Shown one piece after another: positions 34,518 through 44,727 of a stretch of 64,000 bases of DNA. The stretch lies in assembly GCA_019775845.1 (NCBI GenBank), contig JADQAV010000010.1, positions 686,238 to 750,237 on the forward strand, read 5' to 3'. The first letter of the stretch is position 1, and every line of letters starts with the position of its first letter. The notes beneath the pieces are model-generated. The model worked only from the letters and a program-made list of their open reading frames with translations. It was not told where the DNA came from and ran no database searches. This stretch comes from Myrmaecium sp. VS I D KN 1. Taxonomy: Eukaryota; Ascomycota; Dothideomycetes; Valsariales; Valsariaceae. Made by a program: the position numbers and the translations under genes.

Positions 34518-36117
34518 TTACAAACTGGCCCTCACCCTATCCTTCGCCGCCACATTCACCACTGATGGTCCGTCCTCACCGCCGCTTGACAGCCTCTCCC
34601 GCGCCCAACACCGCTCCACGTCCTTTACACAGTCGTACGTTAGCAGCCACCTTCCCACGCCAGTGAAGCGCCACGGCAACGGGTCGTCGCCATCCACCAG
34701 CCCGGTGCCAGCCAGCTGTGCGCCGTCAATGCCGCTCCTGCCGCTATGCTCGACCTCATCGAAGGCCTTGAACTTCTCATCTCGCTCCCGCTGGTCGACG
34801 CCGTCGTGCAGATGGTACAGCCACTGCTGGCGGTTCCCACGGGCGACGACGCGTTCCGTCCGCTCGCGGCGGCACTGCTCATACACCCGGAGCGCCCTGC
34901 GCTTCTCCTCGGCCGACGTGGACGTCAGCTTGGCGAGGCAGAGGCCGAGGACCGAGCCGTCTTCGAGGGACATGCCCGCGCCTGAAGCGAGGTAGGGGAG
35001 GGTGGCGTGGACGGCGTCGCCGAGGAGGGTGAACGTGCCCGAAGCGTTGGACCACGTCGGCTCGCAGGACGGGCGGATGCAGAGGCGCCATTTGTGCACG
35101 CTCTGACAGAGGGCGAGGAGTTTTCCGATGCTGCAGGAGCAAGCCACATCAGCCATCTACCTTCGAACCGGTGGAATATTACCAGGAAGAGCAGGACAGG
35201 AGAACTTACACGGGATCCCAATCCTTGAACAAGGCCTGCATCTCTTCCACATTGCCCTCCATGATCGAGCTGTCGGGCGGGAGGTCATCCGGAACCAGCA
35301 GCACCATGTTGAACAGCTCACCCCCTCGCAGCACATAGTTGACACAGTGCGCGTCCGGGCCCATCCAGTAGTTCACCTGGGGGTCCTCCACGAACCGTCT
35401 CAGCTCCGGATCTTTCATCATATCCTCGGTCCGGAGCAGCAGCCGGTACGCCAGATCGCCCGTCAAGACCGGCGGATCTTCCCGCCCCAACAGGATCTCC
35501 CGGCACCGGCTGTGAATGCCGTCGGCGCCGACGATGAGGTCCGCCGTCCATTTCCGCCCGTCCGCGGTCGATGCGGTGGCAGTCATCCCATCCGCCGCCA
35601 CTTCCACATCCGTCACCCGCGCGTTGACCTCCAGCCTCGCGCCGAGCTCGACCGCGCGGTCGATGAGGCAGCGGTGCAAGTTGGCGCGGTGGAAGTCCCA
35701 GAAGGGCATGCCGATGGCGCGTTCGTACTTGTGGAAGTCCATCCAGGCCAATGGCCGGCCGTGCCAGTCGATCATGTTGCAGCGGCGGGGCAAGGTGTAG
35801 TGCATGGCCAGCTGCTCCTCCATCCCCCACGAGATGAGGACGCGGCTGCTGTTGGGGAGACACTGGATGCCGGCGCCGACCTCCGCGATCTGCGAGGCGC
35901 CCTCGAGCACCGTGACGGCGTGGCCTGCGAGCAGCAGAGAGATGGCCGCGCCCAGCCCACCGAGCCCGGCGCCAACAATGAGAATCTAGAGCCGGAGCGT
36001 TAGTGCTTTCAACGCACTCTTTCAGCTGAGGTTAAATAGGAAACCGACGTTTAACTTGCTGCCGTCGTCGCGCTCGATCTTGGGCCGGATCTCCGGACGT
36101 CCTCGGGCGGTACTCAT
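34518..36117 (-). CDS. hxnX: HxnX-type FAD monooxygenase (salicylate/6-hydroxynicotinate hydroxylase-like)
   Basis: Three exons, 36117-36049, 35985-35210 and 35130-34518, give 485 residues; introns are 63 and 79 bp. The first join yields KLNILIVGAGLGGLG, with the FAD dinucleotide motif GAGLGG at 28-33. The DG motif IVGADGIHSRC and the second FAD motif LLGDAVHATLPYLASGAG (GD at 319-320) follow. The size and lack of a thioredoxin-like C-terminus match salicylate hydroxylase and bacterial 6-hydroxynicotinate 3-monooxygenase (NicC) rather than phenol hydroxylase. In A. nidulans HxnX converts 6-hydroxynicotinate to 2,5-dihydroxypyridine by decarboxylating hydroxylation. The C-terminal 60 residues are not conserved in type. 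The first donor (GTCGGT) is weaker than the others but is the only one that keeps the reading frame. Confidence 0.83.
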
Positions 36118-37002
36118 AGCGGATATTCGAGAAAGCGAGAGCAAGAGGGAAAAGAAAGCGCAACGCCTCTCAGCACCGAGAGCGGACTTATCGAGACGGA
36201 TTGAAAGCGAGGAAATGAGACAGCCAAAACCACAAGATACAAAAAAACAAGAAAGAGGGGGATATGATATGACTGCACTCTCGAATGCAATAGCTACATT
36301 AAGGGATAGGAGGGAGGAGGTGAAATGGTGAGCAATCGGTGGGCAACGCTCCCACTTCGTTCACTGTCCCCTGACTATCCCCTCAGCACTCACATGCCAT
36401 GTAAAGGATACCGGCTCCTTGGATACCCATCCTCTCTCTTCTCGAAGCCAGAAGGTGCTTACCGAGGGCCATGATGGTGAGTGTCACCATCGACCAAGCC
36501 AGGGACTTTTCCTACCACTATCACCACCACCACCCTGCGCGATCGAAACGCCTTATCGTGCGTGTACCACCACCAGCACCACCGACGTGCCGCTCCCTGC
36601 TCGAAGTGCGTGTGCTTGATAGGAACGGTCCAGGGATCAGGCGGGTGAAAGAGTGGGTGGAGGCAGTGATGCAGAGAGGTGGCGGACTCGCAGAAGTGGG
36701 GGAAGCGGGGAAGCAAGCCACCGGGGAAGAATGGGGGAGGGGAGCTGCCACTCAGGCCAAACCGGACTTCACGCTCACACGAAACCAAACTTACATCGAC
36801 GACTGCTTTATCGATAAGCGCTGGACTCCATGATTCTCGGATGCTGGGAACGCGTGGAGTGAACAGGTTCATTTTAAGCTTGGTCTTCCACTCAGCACGA
36901 GGCTGTGATTCCTAACTTTGCCGGTTGTTCGTTGCAAACTGCACACATCTAAAAGCATGCGCCTATCAGGTAAATGCCAATGTGTTTCGATGAGTTTAAC
37001 GA
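36118..37002. other. Intergenic region (hxnX promoter, hxnM 3' side)
   Basis: About 890 bp between two minus-strand genes. A 10-bp palindrome, TTATCGATAA at 36808-36817, contains two overlapping GATA motifs, though it lies nearer to hxnM's stop than to hxnX's start. No gene is supported. Confidence 0.55.
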
Positions 37003-38144
37003 CTATCTGTCGGCCAGCTTGCTGGAAGCCTTCAAGATCTCTCCAGCAGGTGCGGGCAAGATCGCTCCCTCGGCCGGCTTGTTCTTGCTCTTGAAGTCGT
37101 CGCACATCTGTTCCATCGTCACCCATTCCACGCCCTCGTGCGAGTTGATGTGCTCGATGATCCTGGAACCGTGTGCCTCTGTCAGCTTCCCCGCGTTTAC
37201 AACGACCGGCCTCTGACGGGGTCTTCGGCAACGTTACTCACCTCTCGTGCATGAGCAGCACGTGGGGCCTCCCGCTCACGTCGGGATGGATGGTCATGGG
37301 GAAGACGAACTCGTCGTACTCGCGGTAGAAGTAGTCGAAGTGGTCCATCCAGATGGCCTCGACGTCCCGGGGGTTCACCCAGCCGTGGCTGTTGGCCGAC
37401 TTTTTGATGAACATCATCGGCGGCAGGTCGTCGATGTACCAGGAGCCGGGGATCTCGACGAGCCCGGTGGGCTGGCCCCGGACGAGCGGCTTCATCCACT
37501 CTTCCGCCTTCTTCGTGTAGTCGATCTTGGTCCAGGTGTCGCCGGCGCGGAGGTAGTACATCTGGCAGTCCTCGTGGCTCATGCTGTGGTCGTACTCGAT
37601 CCCGTAGTCCAGCATGAGCTGGGTGGACTCCTTGGAGACCTCCCACCACGGCGCCACGCTGCCCCGGGGCGGCTTGCCGCAGAAGTCCGTCAGCAGCCGG
37701 AACGTTTTGTCGAGCACGTCCCGCTGCTGCTCCAGCGTCATGTCGATCGGGTTCTCGTGCGAGTAGCCGTGCAGGCCGATCTCGTGCCCGGCGTCCCGGA
37801 TGGCCGCGCACTGCTCCGGGAACGTCTCGAGCGAGTGCCCCGGGATGAACCAGGTCGCCTTGATGTTGTACTTAGCGAACAGCTTCAGCAGCCGCTCGAC
37901 CCCGATCGTGCCTGCCCACATCCCTACGGCGAGGGTGTTAGCGGCGGTTTCTTTTCGGTTACGCTTTCTTGATCCACTGCACCTCTGCTGATGTCGCTGG
38001 TGGAATCCTCGCCGCCGTACGAGCCGAGCCAGCCGGCGACGGCATCGATCTGTGGAATGTCAGTCAGCATCTCTTCCGCCTCCGTGGGCCTCTTTCCGTA
38101 CGTACATCTACGCCGTAGCTGACGAGCACTCTCTTCTTGCCCAT
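37003..38144 (-). CDS. hxnM: HxnM-type cyclic imide hydrolase (polysaccharide deacetylase fold)
   Basis: Four exons, 38144-38106, 38049-37983, 37923-37242 and 37162-37003, give 315 residues; introns are 56, 59 and 79 bp. The joined start reads [20 protein letters not shown] and then DISRGMWAGTIGVERLLKLF, the pattern of cytosolic PuuE-like members of the NodB/polysaccharide deacetylase family. Metal-binding residues are Asp13 or Asp15 and the HGYSH pair His87 and His91. There is no signal peptide, which argues against a chitin or xylan deacetylase. In A. nidulans HxnM opens 3-hydroxypiperidine-2,6-dione to alpha-hydroxyglutaramate, the ring-opening step of nicotinate breakdown, and supplies the substrate of the amidase HxnN. 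The gene is divergent from hxnW, whose product should make the imide. Confidence 0.85.
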
Positions 38145-38919
38145 GACTGGCGAATGGACTGGCGTACGAACGGTGAAGGGGATGAGTGATGCGAGCGACT
38201 GGTTCAGGGAAAAGAGGGACGGCGAGTGCGGTTACAGGGAGCTCAGCCCAAGCTCCTACTGCGATCAATCCACGGTATTCTACCACCCGAGGTAGTTGTT
38301 GATCACCTCTGTCGGCGCGAGGTACGCAACGGAAGGGCTTTGGAGGTTCACGGTGAGTTCGGGGCTCCCTGCTGTGTCCTGTCCAGCTCGCAGAGGTGGG
38401 GGAGAGAGGAGGGGAAGAGAACAGTCCCGTCCTTTTGGATCATCATCATCATCCTATCCTATCCTTATCAATTACGATAGTGCACAGGAGGGGTTGGAGC
38501 CCAGAGATAGTACGAGAGGGGTCTCACTGACGGAGCCACGGGGTAAGGTAGGGACTGGGGGAGCTCTTTGCCGGTTGCGGGAAGGTGGGGTTGACACCAG
38601 GTGTGCACCCGTGGACGGCCTGTGAAATTGCGGGGTCGGTCCGCGGTTCGCCTAGCTCCATGGCTCTCTCTCCCATTCCTGCCAGTCCCCTTCACCCTCC
38701 ATTCACATATCTCTGCCAGTCTCGTACACGTTGGCAGGGGTACAAAGTGGGAATGGGAGGCTCCTTGCAAGCGGGGCGGCTGTAGCTGTTCGTACGGCCA
38801 TGGCCTACAGTATCTTTATCCCGATGGTTTCGTTCACTACCGTTCCGCCATCCTGCTTCTTCTTCGCTGTGACCGTCCAATCGTGCCGGCTGTAAAGAGA
38901 CTTTCCTTGATTCAATACC
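38145..38919. other. Divergent promoter region between hxnM and hxnW
   Basis: About 775 bp between the start codons of two genes for consecutive steps. A pair of GATA motifs is listed separately. An ATC triplet run lies at about 38440-38456. No gene is supported. Confidence 0.6.
38465..38480. promoter_or_regulatory. Pair of GATA-factor motifs in the hxnM-hxnW divergent promoter
   Basis: TTATCA at 38465-38470 and CGATAG at 38475-38480 both fit HGATAR, in opposite orientations within 16 bp. They lie about 320 bp from hxnM and 440 bp from hxnW. A role for an AreA-type nitrogen regulator is inference. Confidence 0.3.
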
Positions 38920-39739
38920 ATGAGCAGCGTGAGTCACTTCAGTCATTCCTCGCTGTCACTGCTAGAAACTAATAGTGAAAACCCAGTTCTCCCTCAAAGG
39001 CCGCACTGCCCTCATCACCGGCGGCGCACGCGGCTGCGGCCTCGCCTTCGCCGAAGCTCTGGCGGAAGCCGGGGCGGACGTGGCGACCTTCGACGTGATC
39101 GAGCCAGTGCCGGCCTGGCACGAGATCAGCCGAACCCACGGCGTAAAGACGAAGCACTACATCGTCGACGTAAGCTCGTTGAGCAGCCTCGAGATCGGCT
39201 TCGCCGCGTTCGCGGCCGACTTCGACGGCAAGCTAGACGTCTGCGTGCCCTGCGCGGGGGTCAACCAGGACGTCAGCTTCCTCGAGACCTCGGCGGCGGA
39301 GTTCGAGCGCCTGGCGGGCGTGAACGTGAGGGGGGTTTACTTCACCGCGCAGCTGGCGGCGCGGCAGATGATCGCGAACGGGACGACGGTCGGATCAATC
39401 GTGCTGGTGGCCAGCATCGCCGCGCGCATAGCTATCCGATCGCAGCGGTCGTCGGCCTACTGCGCGACCAAGGGCGCCGTCCGCACGATGGCGGCCCCCA
39501 TCGCCGCCGAGCTCGTCCCCCACCGCATCCGCTGCAACTCCCTCTCACCCGGCTACGTCCGCACCGAGATGACGGCCCCGTTCCCCCACCTGCTCGACGG
39601 CTGGTCGCGCGAGATCATGAACGGTCGCGTCGCCGAGCCCGCCGATCTCCGCGGCGCTTGCGTCTTCCTCGCCAGCGACGCGAGCGCTTATATGACCGGC
39701 CAGGATCTATGCGTCGATGGCGGAGTCACGAAGTGGTGA
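38920..39739 (+). CDS. hxnW: HxnW-type short-chain dehydrogenase/reductase
   Basis: Two exons, 38920-38928 (only ATG AGC AGC) and 38987-39739, joined across a 58-bp intron, give 253 residues. The product starts MSSFSLKGRTALITGGARG, a typical classical SDR start; using the GTG at 38975 would give no ATG start. The NAD(P)-binding motif TGGARGCG spans about 14-21, the structural motif CAGVN follows, and the catalytic set is Ser146, Tyr161 and Lys165 (YCATK). The C-terminal GQDLCVDGGVTKW is also typical. SDRs oxidise or reduce hydroxyl and keto groups with NAD(P)H. In A. nidulans HxnW is placed at the step giving 3-hydroxypiperidine-2,6-dione, the substrate of HxnM. The stop codon lies only 69 bp before the foldback element. 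Confidence 0.82.
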
Positions 39740-39808
39740 AGTCTGGGCTTGGTGGGATAACGATCACCTCAGTTTCTACCTTTTGCATGCTGTGGTTTGA
39801 GCAGATTA

Positions 39809-40311
39809 TTCTTGCTTGCAGGTGATCGCGGACTTTTTAGAATTCGCAGCTTGGTATTTTTTCTAGGACACGACCAGAAGATCGATATAAAAGAACTACG
39901 TAGCGCCGCCGCGTAATAACGTAAATCTATAAAATATATAGCTTAAAGTATATAATAAGAAAAGGCCTATCTCATACTATAAAATTTATATAGATAGAAG
40001 TAGAGGCTATATTATAATAAATAATATTCTTAAAAAAAGGTATTTTTTTATTTTTTACCCCTTAAAATTTTAAGATTTTTAGATACCCCTATTCTTTATA
40101 ATAATAAAAGGAAAACTTTTATAAAATCTATATTAAAATATATAGCTTTTCTTATTCTATACTTTAAGCTATATATTTTATAGATTTATATTATTACGCG
40201 GCGGCGCTATATAGTTCTTTTATATCGATCTTCTAGCTATTCCCCTACCTAACCTTTTTTTTCGAGTTGCGGTAAAATCCGCCAAAATCCGCGATCACTT
40301 GCAAGCAAGAA
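39809..40311. mobile_element. Foldback/MITE-like element with TA target duplication
   Basis: A 503-bp AT-rich element. Its outer 24 bases at each end form inverted repeats with one mismatch (left starts TTCTTGCTTGCAGGTGATCG). TA lies directly outside both ends (39807-39808 and 40312-40313), as expected of a Tc1/mariner-type insertion. A second, longer inverted pair, about 39876-39970 against 40145-40234, includes the GC-rich block TAGCGCCGCCGCGTAAT on both sides, so the whole element can fold into a hairpin. There is no transposase, so it would be non-autonomous. The very AT-rich, TA-dense middle would also fit mutation by RIP. Confidence 0.78.
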
Positions 40312-40357
40312 TAGATAAGCCAGTGTTCGATGTCTTCAACTTCTTTGTCTCGAATTT

Positions 40358-40445
40358 CAGAACTCTTTGTCTTCAATCTCAGAACTCTTCGTCTTCACCC
40401 TCAGAACTCTTTGTCTTCACTCTCAGAACGCTTTGTCGTCTACCG
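40358..40445. repeat. Four tandem copies of a 22-bp unit
   Basis: Units begin at 40358, 40380, 40402 and 40424, each starting CAGAAC and following the pattern CAGAACTCTTTGTCTTCA plus four variable bases. The last copy has diverged. The array lies just after the foldback element and upstream of the DUF7924-type gene. Confidence 0.85.
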
Positions 40446-40677
40446 CGAGAACCAATCAGCTTTTTCGACGAGAGATGCCGCAAGTAGATGGTTACGCCGG
40501 AAACAGTAGGGCCTCTTTGACGACTGAAGCCTGATGGATCAGCGTCCACATACAAGACATGGCCAAACACACCCTCAGCAATGCTCGCTACAACATCTCG
40601 CGAATGACCCTCTCTCATCCAAGACACAACCGGCCTAACGTGACGACGTTCCACACCCGCACCTCTGATCCCCTACG

Positions 40678-42231
40678 ATGTCCGACAAGATCCAAGAACG
40701 ACTGCGCTCCCGAATGCGACGCAGAAACAAATGCATCGAGCAGTCGTGCCAAAAGACCACCCCCCTTAAACCAAGCGCCCTTCCCTCCGCGCCGAGTGAA
40801 CAGCGCGTACGAGATCATAAGAGGAAACGGGACGGCATCGAGCACCCTCCTTGCGCAGAGCCGTCTTCCAAGAAGCAGCAGCTTCACCCCACCGCGTCCA
40901 ATACCCTTGAACCAGCCCTCAATCTCGACAACCAGTACGGGTCGCCAGTCTGCTGGGAAGACTACTTTGGCGCGTGGCCAGCGACCTCGACGCGGACGAG
41001 AGCAATGGACGACCCCCGAGCGAACAAGCGGTCCTGTACGCCATCGCGATCAATCAGCTACAGCCAGAGCGTCCGCATGGGCGACTTTCCAGCCGCCTGG
41101 ACAGGACAGCATGAGGAGAAGATGCGAGAGGTGGGACTGTTCATGACGGACTATCAGAACCGCGCCACGATCAGTGACGACTGTCAGCGGCTATGCGTCC
41201 AGCTGCGCCAGGCGGAATATCCGCTTCCCGAAGGACCCTACTACCAGCGAGACCGGCTCTCCAAAATCCTCGAACGGGTGCGCTTCTGCAACGAGGCGCG
41301 CGCGGTGCGTGACACGTTGCCCGTCTTCGTTCCTTCCGCCGAACTGCTTCACATCGACGGCCAGGCGCAACTGGGCACGCTCTGCGAAGCGATGAACGCC
41401 GAGTGGACGCAGTGCGACACGCTGTGCGGGCCCCGGCCCAAACCCGACTTCGTCGTGGGCATCGCGCCGTCGGCGTTCACGGCGGAAGAGAGAGCGAAGC
41501 TCCGCGTGAGCCACACGAGCGCGTGTCCCAACCGGTTCCCGGAGAACATGTACTTCCCCTTCCTCATCTGCGAGGTGAAGGGCAGCAACCGGTCGATCCA
41601 GGAAGCGGAGCGCCAGGCGATGCACGGTGCCAGCATCGCCCTGCGCGGCCTGCTCCAGCTGTACCGGCACGCGTCCGCGGGCGCCGAGGTGGACCGGAAG
41701 ATCCTCGTGTTCTCCGTTGCGCACGACAGCGCGATGATCAAGATCTTCGGCCACTTCGCCACGGTCGAGGGGGACCGGTTCACGTTCTTCCGCCACCAGC
41801 TCTACCTCGGCAATTTCGCCGCGTCGCTGGCCTCCGACGAATGGACGCGGCCGTACCAGATCACGCGCGCGATTTACGATCTCTTCGCCGCCCAGCATCT
41901 TGCCCGGATCCGAGACGTGCTGGCCCGGACCCGAGCCCCGATGCTCGCATCGTCGTTAACGTACTCGTTCGGACTGGATGAGGATTCACGGGACTCGCGG
42001 GAATCGCTCCCGAGCCGGTCTTCGGCGGCGCAAGAGGACGGACGGTCTAAGAGGCCGTCGACACCCTCCACGGCGAAGCTGCAGCGGGAGAGGAACAAGC
42101 TTTTGGATCTGCTGCGCGAGCAGCAAGCGGAGACCACGCGGCTACGGGAGGCGCTGCAAGAGCAGGCGGAGCAGCAGAGGGAGGAAGCCCGGCAGCACAA
42201 GGCTATGATGGAGCGGTTGATGGAACAGTAG
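40678..42231 (+). CDS. DUF7924-type fungal protein with possible PD-(D/E)XK nuclease fold
   Basis: A single-exon frame of 517 residues from the ATG at 40678. The N-terminal 120 residues are basic and disordered. The middle part matches, from memory, a lineage-expanded fungal family (DUF7924): GPRPKPDFVVGI near 251-262, then MYFPFLICEVKG at 291-302, then HDSAMIKIFGHFATVEGD. The Asp at 257 followed by Glu299-x-Lys301 resembles the active-site spacing of PD-(D/E)XK nucleases, but this is inference. The C-terminal 60 residues are rich in Glu, Gln, Arg and Leu and should form a coiled coil. It is not an hxn gene; it sits in the middle of the nicotinate block beside a mobile-element remnant and tandem repeats, as genes of this family often do in variable regions. 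The cellular role is unknown. Confidence 0.7.
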   Translation: MSDKIQERLRSRMRRRNKCIEQSCQKTTPLKPSALPSAPSEQRVRDHKRKRDGIEHPPCAEPSSKKQQLHPTASNTLEPALNLDNQYGSPVCWEDYFGAWPATSTRTRAMDDPRANKRSCTPSRSISYSQSVRMGDFPAAWTGQHEEKMREVGLFMTDYQNRATISDDCQRLCVQLRQAEYPLPEGPYYQRDRLSKILERVRFCNEARAVRDTLPVFVPSAELLHIDGQAQLGTLCEAMNAEWTQCDTLCGPRPKPDFVVGIAPSAFTAEERAKLRVSHTSACPNRFPENMYFPFLICEVKGSNRSIQEAERQAMHGASIALRGLLQLYRHASAGAEVDRKILVFSVAHDSAMIKIFGHFATVEGDRFTFFRHQLYLGNFAASLASDEWTRPYQITRAIYDLFAAQHLARIRDVLARTRAPMLASSLTYSFGLDEDSRDSRESLPSRSSAAQEDGRSKRPSTPSTAKLQRERNKLLDLLREQQAETTRLREALQEQAEQQREEARQHKAMMERLMEQ

Positions 42232-42385
42232 AAAGGGGATCTCCGGCAGCAAACAACTACGATGGAGCGGCAGAGAGGGCAATAACTCGAGATTATCGAG
42301 TAGCTGAAAGAATGCCGAGGCTGGAGCCTCTCGTCCGCTAATGATGAATACTACTATTTCTTCCCTTCCATTCCTTCTCCTCCCC

Positions 42386-43795
42386 CTACCATCCTACCAT
42401 CATCCCCCCATCCCCCAACCCAAACCCATCACCTCCCCCTCTTCCCCCCCCCCCTTCCTCCTCCCCATCCCTCCAGAACGTATACGACGTGTACCCCCGC
42501 TCGGGCGGCTCGGCACCATAAAACGTCGCGCGATCCCACGCGTTCAACGGCAGCCCATCCCGCAGCCGACGGACGAGATCCGGATTCGCGACGAAGGCGC
42601 GGCCGAAGACGATGGCGTCGGCGTCGGCGTCAAGGCAGTTGTCCCGCGTGTACCCGCCGGCGGCGAGGAAGTGGATTTTGCTGGTGGCGAGGATGGCGCG
42701 GAAGGGCGTGAGGGAGGGGGTTTGGGGTTGGGCTCTGGGGGTGGAGGAGAGGGAGGCGAGCTTGGTGGGCTCGTCGAGGGTTTCGTCGAAGCGGGGTTCG
42801 ATCCTGATGTTAATAGTATTGTCAGTAGGAGGGGAAGGAGGGTGGAAATGGGTTCGAAGGAAGGAAGGAAGACGAACATATGCACGTAAACAGGCCGCTC
42901 AGCTTCAGGCAGCTCGGCAATGCGACGGCAGAGATACGCCCAATGCGCATCCGGATCGCTATCCCGCGTATCCTGAAAGTAATTATAAGGCGAGAGACGC
43001 ACGCCGACGCGCTCCGCCCCAACAGCCCGGCAGCACGCCCGAACAACCTCAAGCGGGAAGCGACACCGCGCCTCCACCGAGCCCCCATACCCATCCGCGC
43101 GGCCCACATTCACATTGTCATGCAAAAACTGGTCCAGCAGGTACCCATTCGCGCCATGGATCTCCACGCCATCGAAACCCGCCTGCTCCACCGCCCGCCG
43201 CGCCGCCGCCGCCCACTCCCGCACGAGCGCGTCGATCTCGGCCACCTCAAGGGGCCGCGGCGGGTGCGTCGCGCAGTCGACCCCGTCGAGCCAGCGTCCG
43301 CGCATGGGCAGGGCGCTCGCGCTGATGGGGGCGGCGCCGGCGCGGAAGGAGGGCGGAGACGCGCGGCCCGTGTGCCAGAGTTGGCTGAAGATGTAGCCGC
43401 CGCGGCGGTGCACGGCGTCGGTGACGGATTGCCACCCCGCGAGTTGGGAGGGGGTGAAGAGGCCGGGGACGCCGGGGTAGCCGCTGGCCTGGATGGTTGG
43501 ATCGGTCATCGTTAGTTGTGGAGGGGGATTTTGGAGGGTCTGCTTCACCCACATAACGGCAAATATCCGTGGCCTCGGTCAGCTGCAGGCCGCCTGGTGT
43601 GGCTCGCTGGCGGTAGTACTCCACGTTCAAGTCGGAGGGAACGAAGACGCCATCCTCCTCCTTCTGGCACCGCATCCGGGTCAGGGGCGCCTGGACGATG
43701 CGGTGCGAGAGGGTCAGCTTGCCTAGCTGCAGCGGCTTGAATAATGCTGTGTCTTTTAGGGGGGGAAACGGGGGTGGGGAGAGAGCGGCTGTCAT
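42386..43795 (-). CDS. hxnT: HxnT-type flavin oxidoreductase (old yellow enzyme family)
   Basis: Three exons, 43795-43553, 43488-42878 and 42803-42386, give 423 residues; introns are 64 and 74 bp. The joins yield DICRYASGYPGVPG and VHMIEPRFDE, both expected in this FMN-dependent TIM-barrel family. The ligand-binding pair is His192 and Asn195 in EIHGANGYLLDQF, and RADGYGGSVEAR contains the conserved Tyr215. FMN-binding segments LAAGGYTRDNC and IVFGRAFVANPDL follow. In A. nidulans HxnT reduces the ring of 2,5-dihydroxypyridine, a step without a bacterial counterpart in nicotinate breakdown. The C-terminus after FWRDGEEE is a glycine-rich tail read through a run of eleven G residues (C on the plus strand), so the last 20 or so residues and the stop at 42386 depend on the exact length of that run. 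The gene is divergent from hxnS. Confidence 0.85.
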
Positions 43796-44727
43796 GGTGG
43801 TGGATGGGAAGGAAGAGGACTGGACGAGAGAGACAGAGGGGGAATGAGAGGGGAGTAGTAGGAAGAAGAGAAAGAGGTAAAAAGAGGTATGTGATAGAAA
43901 ATGAGGAGGTCACTTCTACCAGCTTTGCTACACATTTTGTACGCTCCCCTTCGTCGGCGCTCTTCTGTCCGCTTGCCCACCTACCGACGTGACACCTACC
44001 TACTCGGACTTCAATGGTGGAGCAGGAGGATTGCAAGTTCTCCCATGTTTGCCTGCTTCCACTCCCACTGTGTGAACCCTTGTCGGTGTTGTTGTCAGGA
44101 GTGGGGAGTCAGGAGTGAGTGAGTGAGTAGTGAGGAAAGGCTGGGATGTGGGGAGGACGGGTAAGAGTGGGGGGGGGTTCCCCATTCTTTCACCCAACAG
44201 CGGCGTCTGGGGGTGTACGTACCTACATACTGTACATCGTCGACGATCACCATGATACCACTGAATGATCTAGCGATCCGTTGTAGATGCATGCGAGACA
44301 GTAGCCCTGTTGACTGGGGGCGCTGGACTCACCGCATGGAAAGAATAAGGAGAGGGAGAAGTTCACACTGCAAACCCCAAGATTTTTGCATGTACGGATG
44401 CTGCACTACATACCATCTTCTCGGGTGGCACTGCACTGCGACTTGCAGCGAGCGGCAAGATAAGGCTTTCCACGGCTCCAATGATATAAGGTACTGATGT
44501 ACATACTTACTAAGGTACTGTACAGTATGTAGTACCTACAAGGAAGCAGCCAGCCAGCCATCAGCCGCAAGTGAGCGCATACTTGCCTCATCCCTCCATC
44601 GTGGCCGACGACCAGCAGAAACTGAAGAAAAAAGGAGGAAAACACCCTCCTCCAAGACTCCCACCACCGAAGACGACAGCGAAACGTCGGACATAAAAAA
44701 ACTCACATCGTACAATCCAAACCCGTC
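43796..44727. other. Divergent promoter region between hxnT and hxnS
   Basis: About 930 bp serving the ring-reduction and first-hydroxylation genes. HGATAR motifs occur at 43892-43897 (TGATAG) and 44458-44463 (AGATAA). TACCTAC-type repeats are concentrated at 43996-44004, 44214-44232 and 44490-44545. No gene is supported. Confidence 0.6.

Larger units (their letters stand above)
39740..40677. other. AT-rich intergenic insertion zone
   Basis: The stretch between hxnW and the DUF7924-type gene is dominated by the foldback element and the 22-bp tandem repeat listed separately. Base composition drops sharply to AT-rich between about 39900 and 40200. No coding sequence is supported inside it. Confidence 0.7.

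Noticed and set aside
37003-38144. Secreted chitin or xylan deacetylase
   Set aside because: There is no signal peptide and the N-terminus is of the cytosolic PuuE/HxnM kind; the pathway context also argues for the imide hydrolase.
38975-39739. Start of hxnW at a GTG codon at 38975
   Set aside because: Nuclear fungal genes start with ATG; the spliced model from 38920 is in frame and gives the expected N-terminus.
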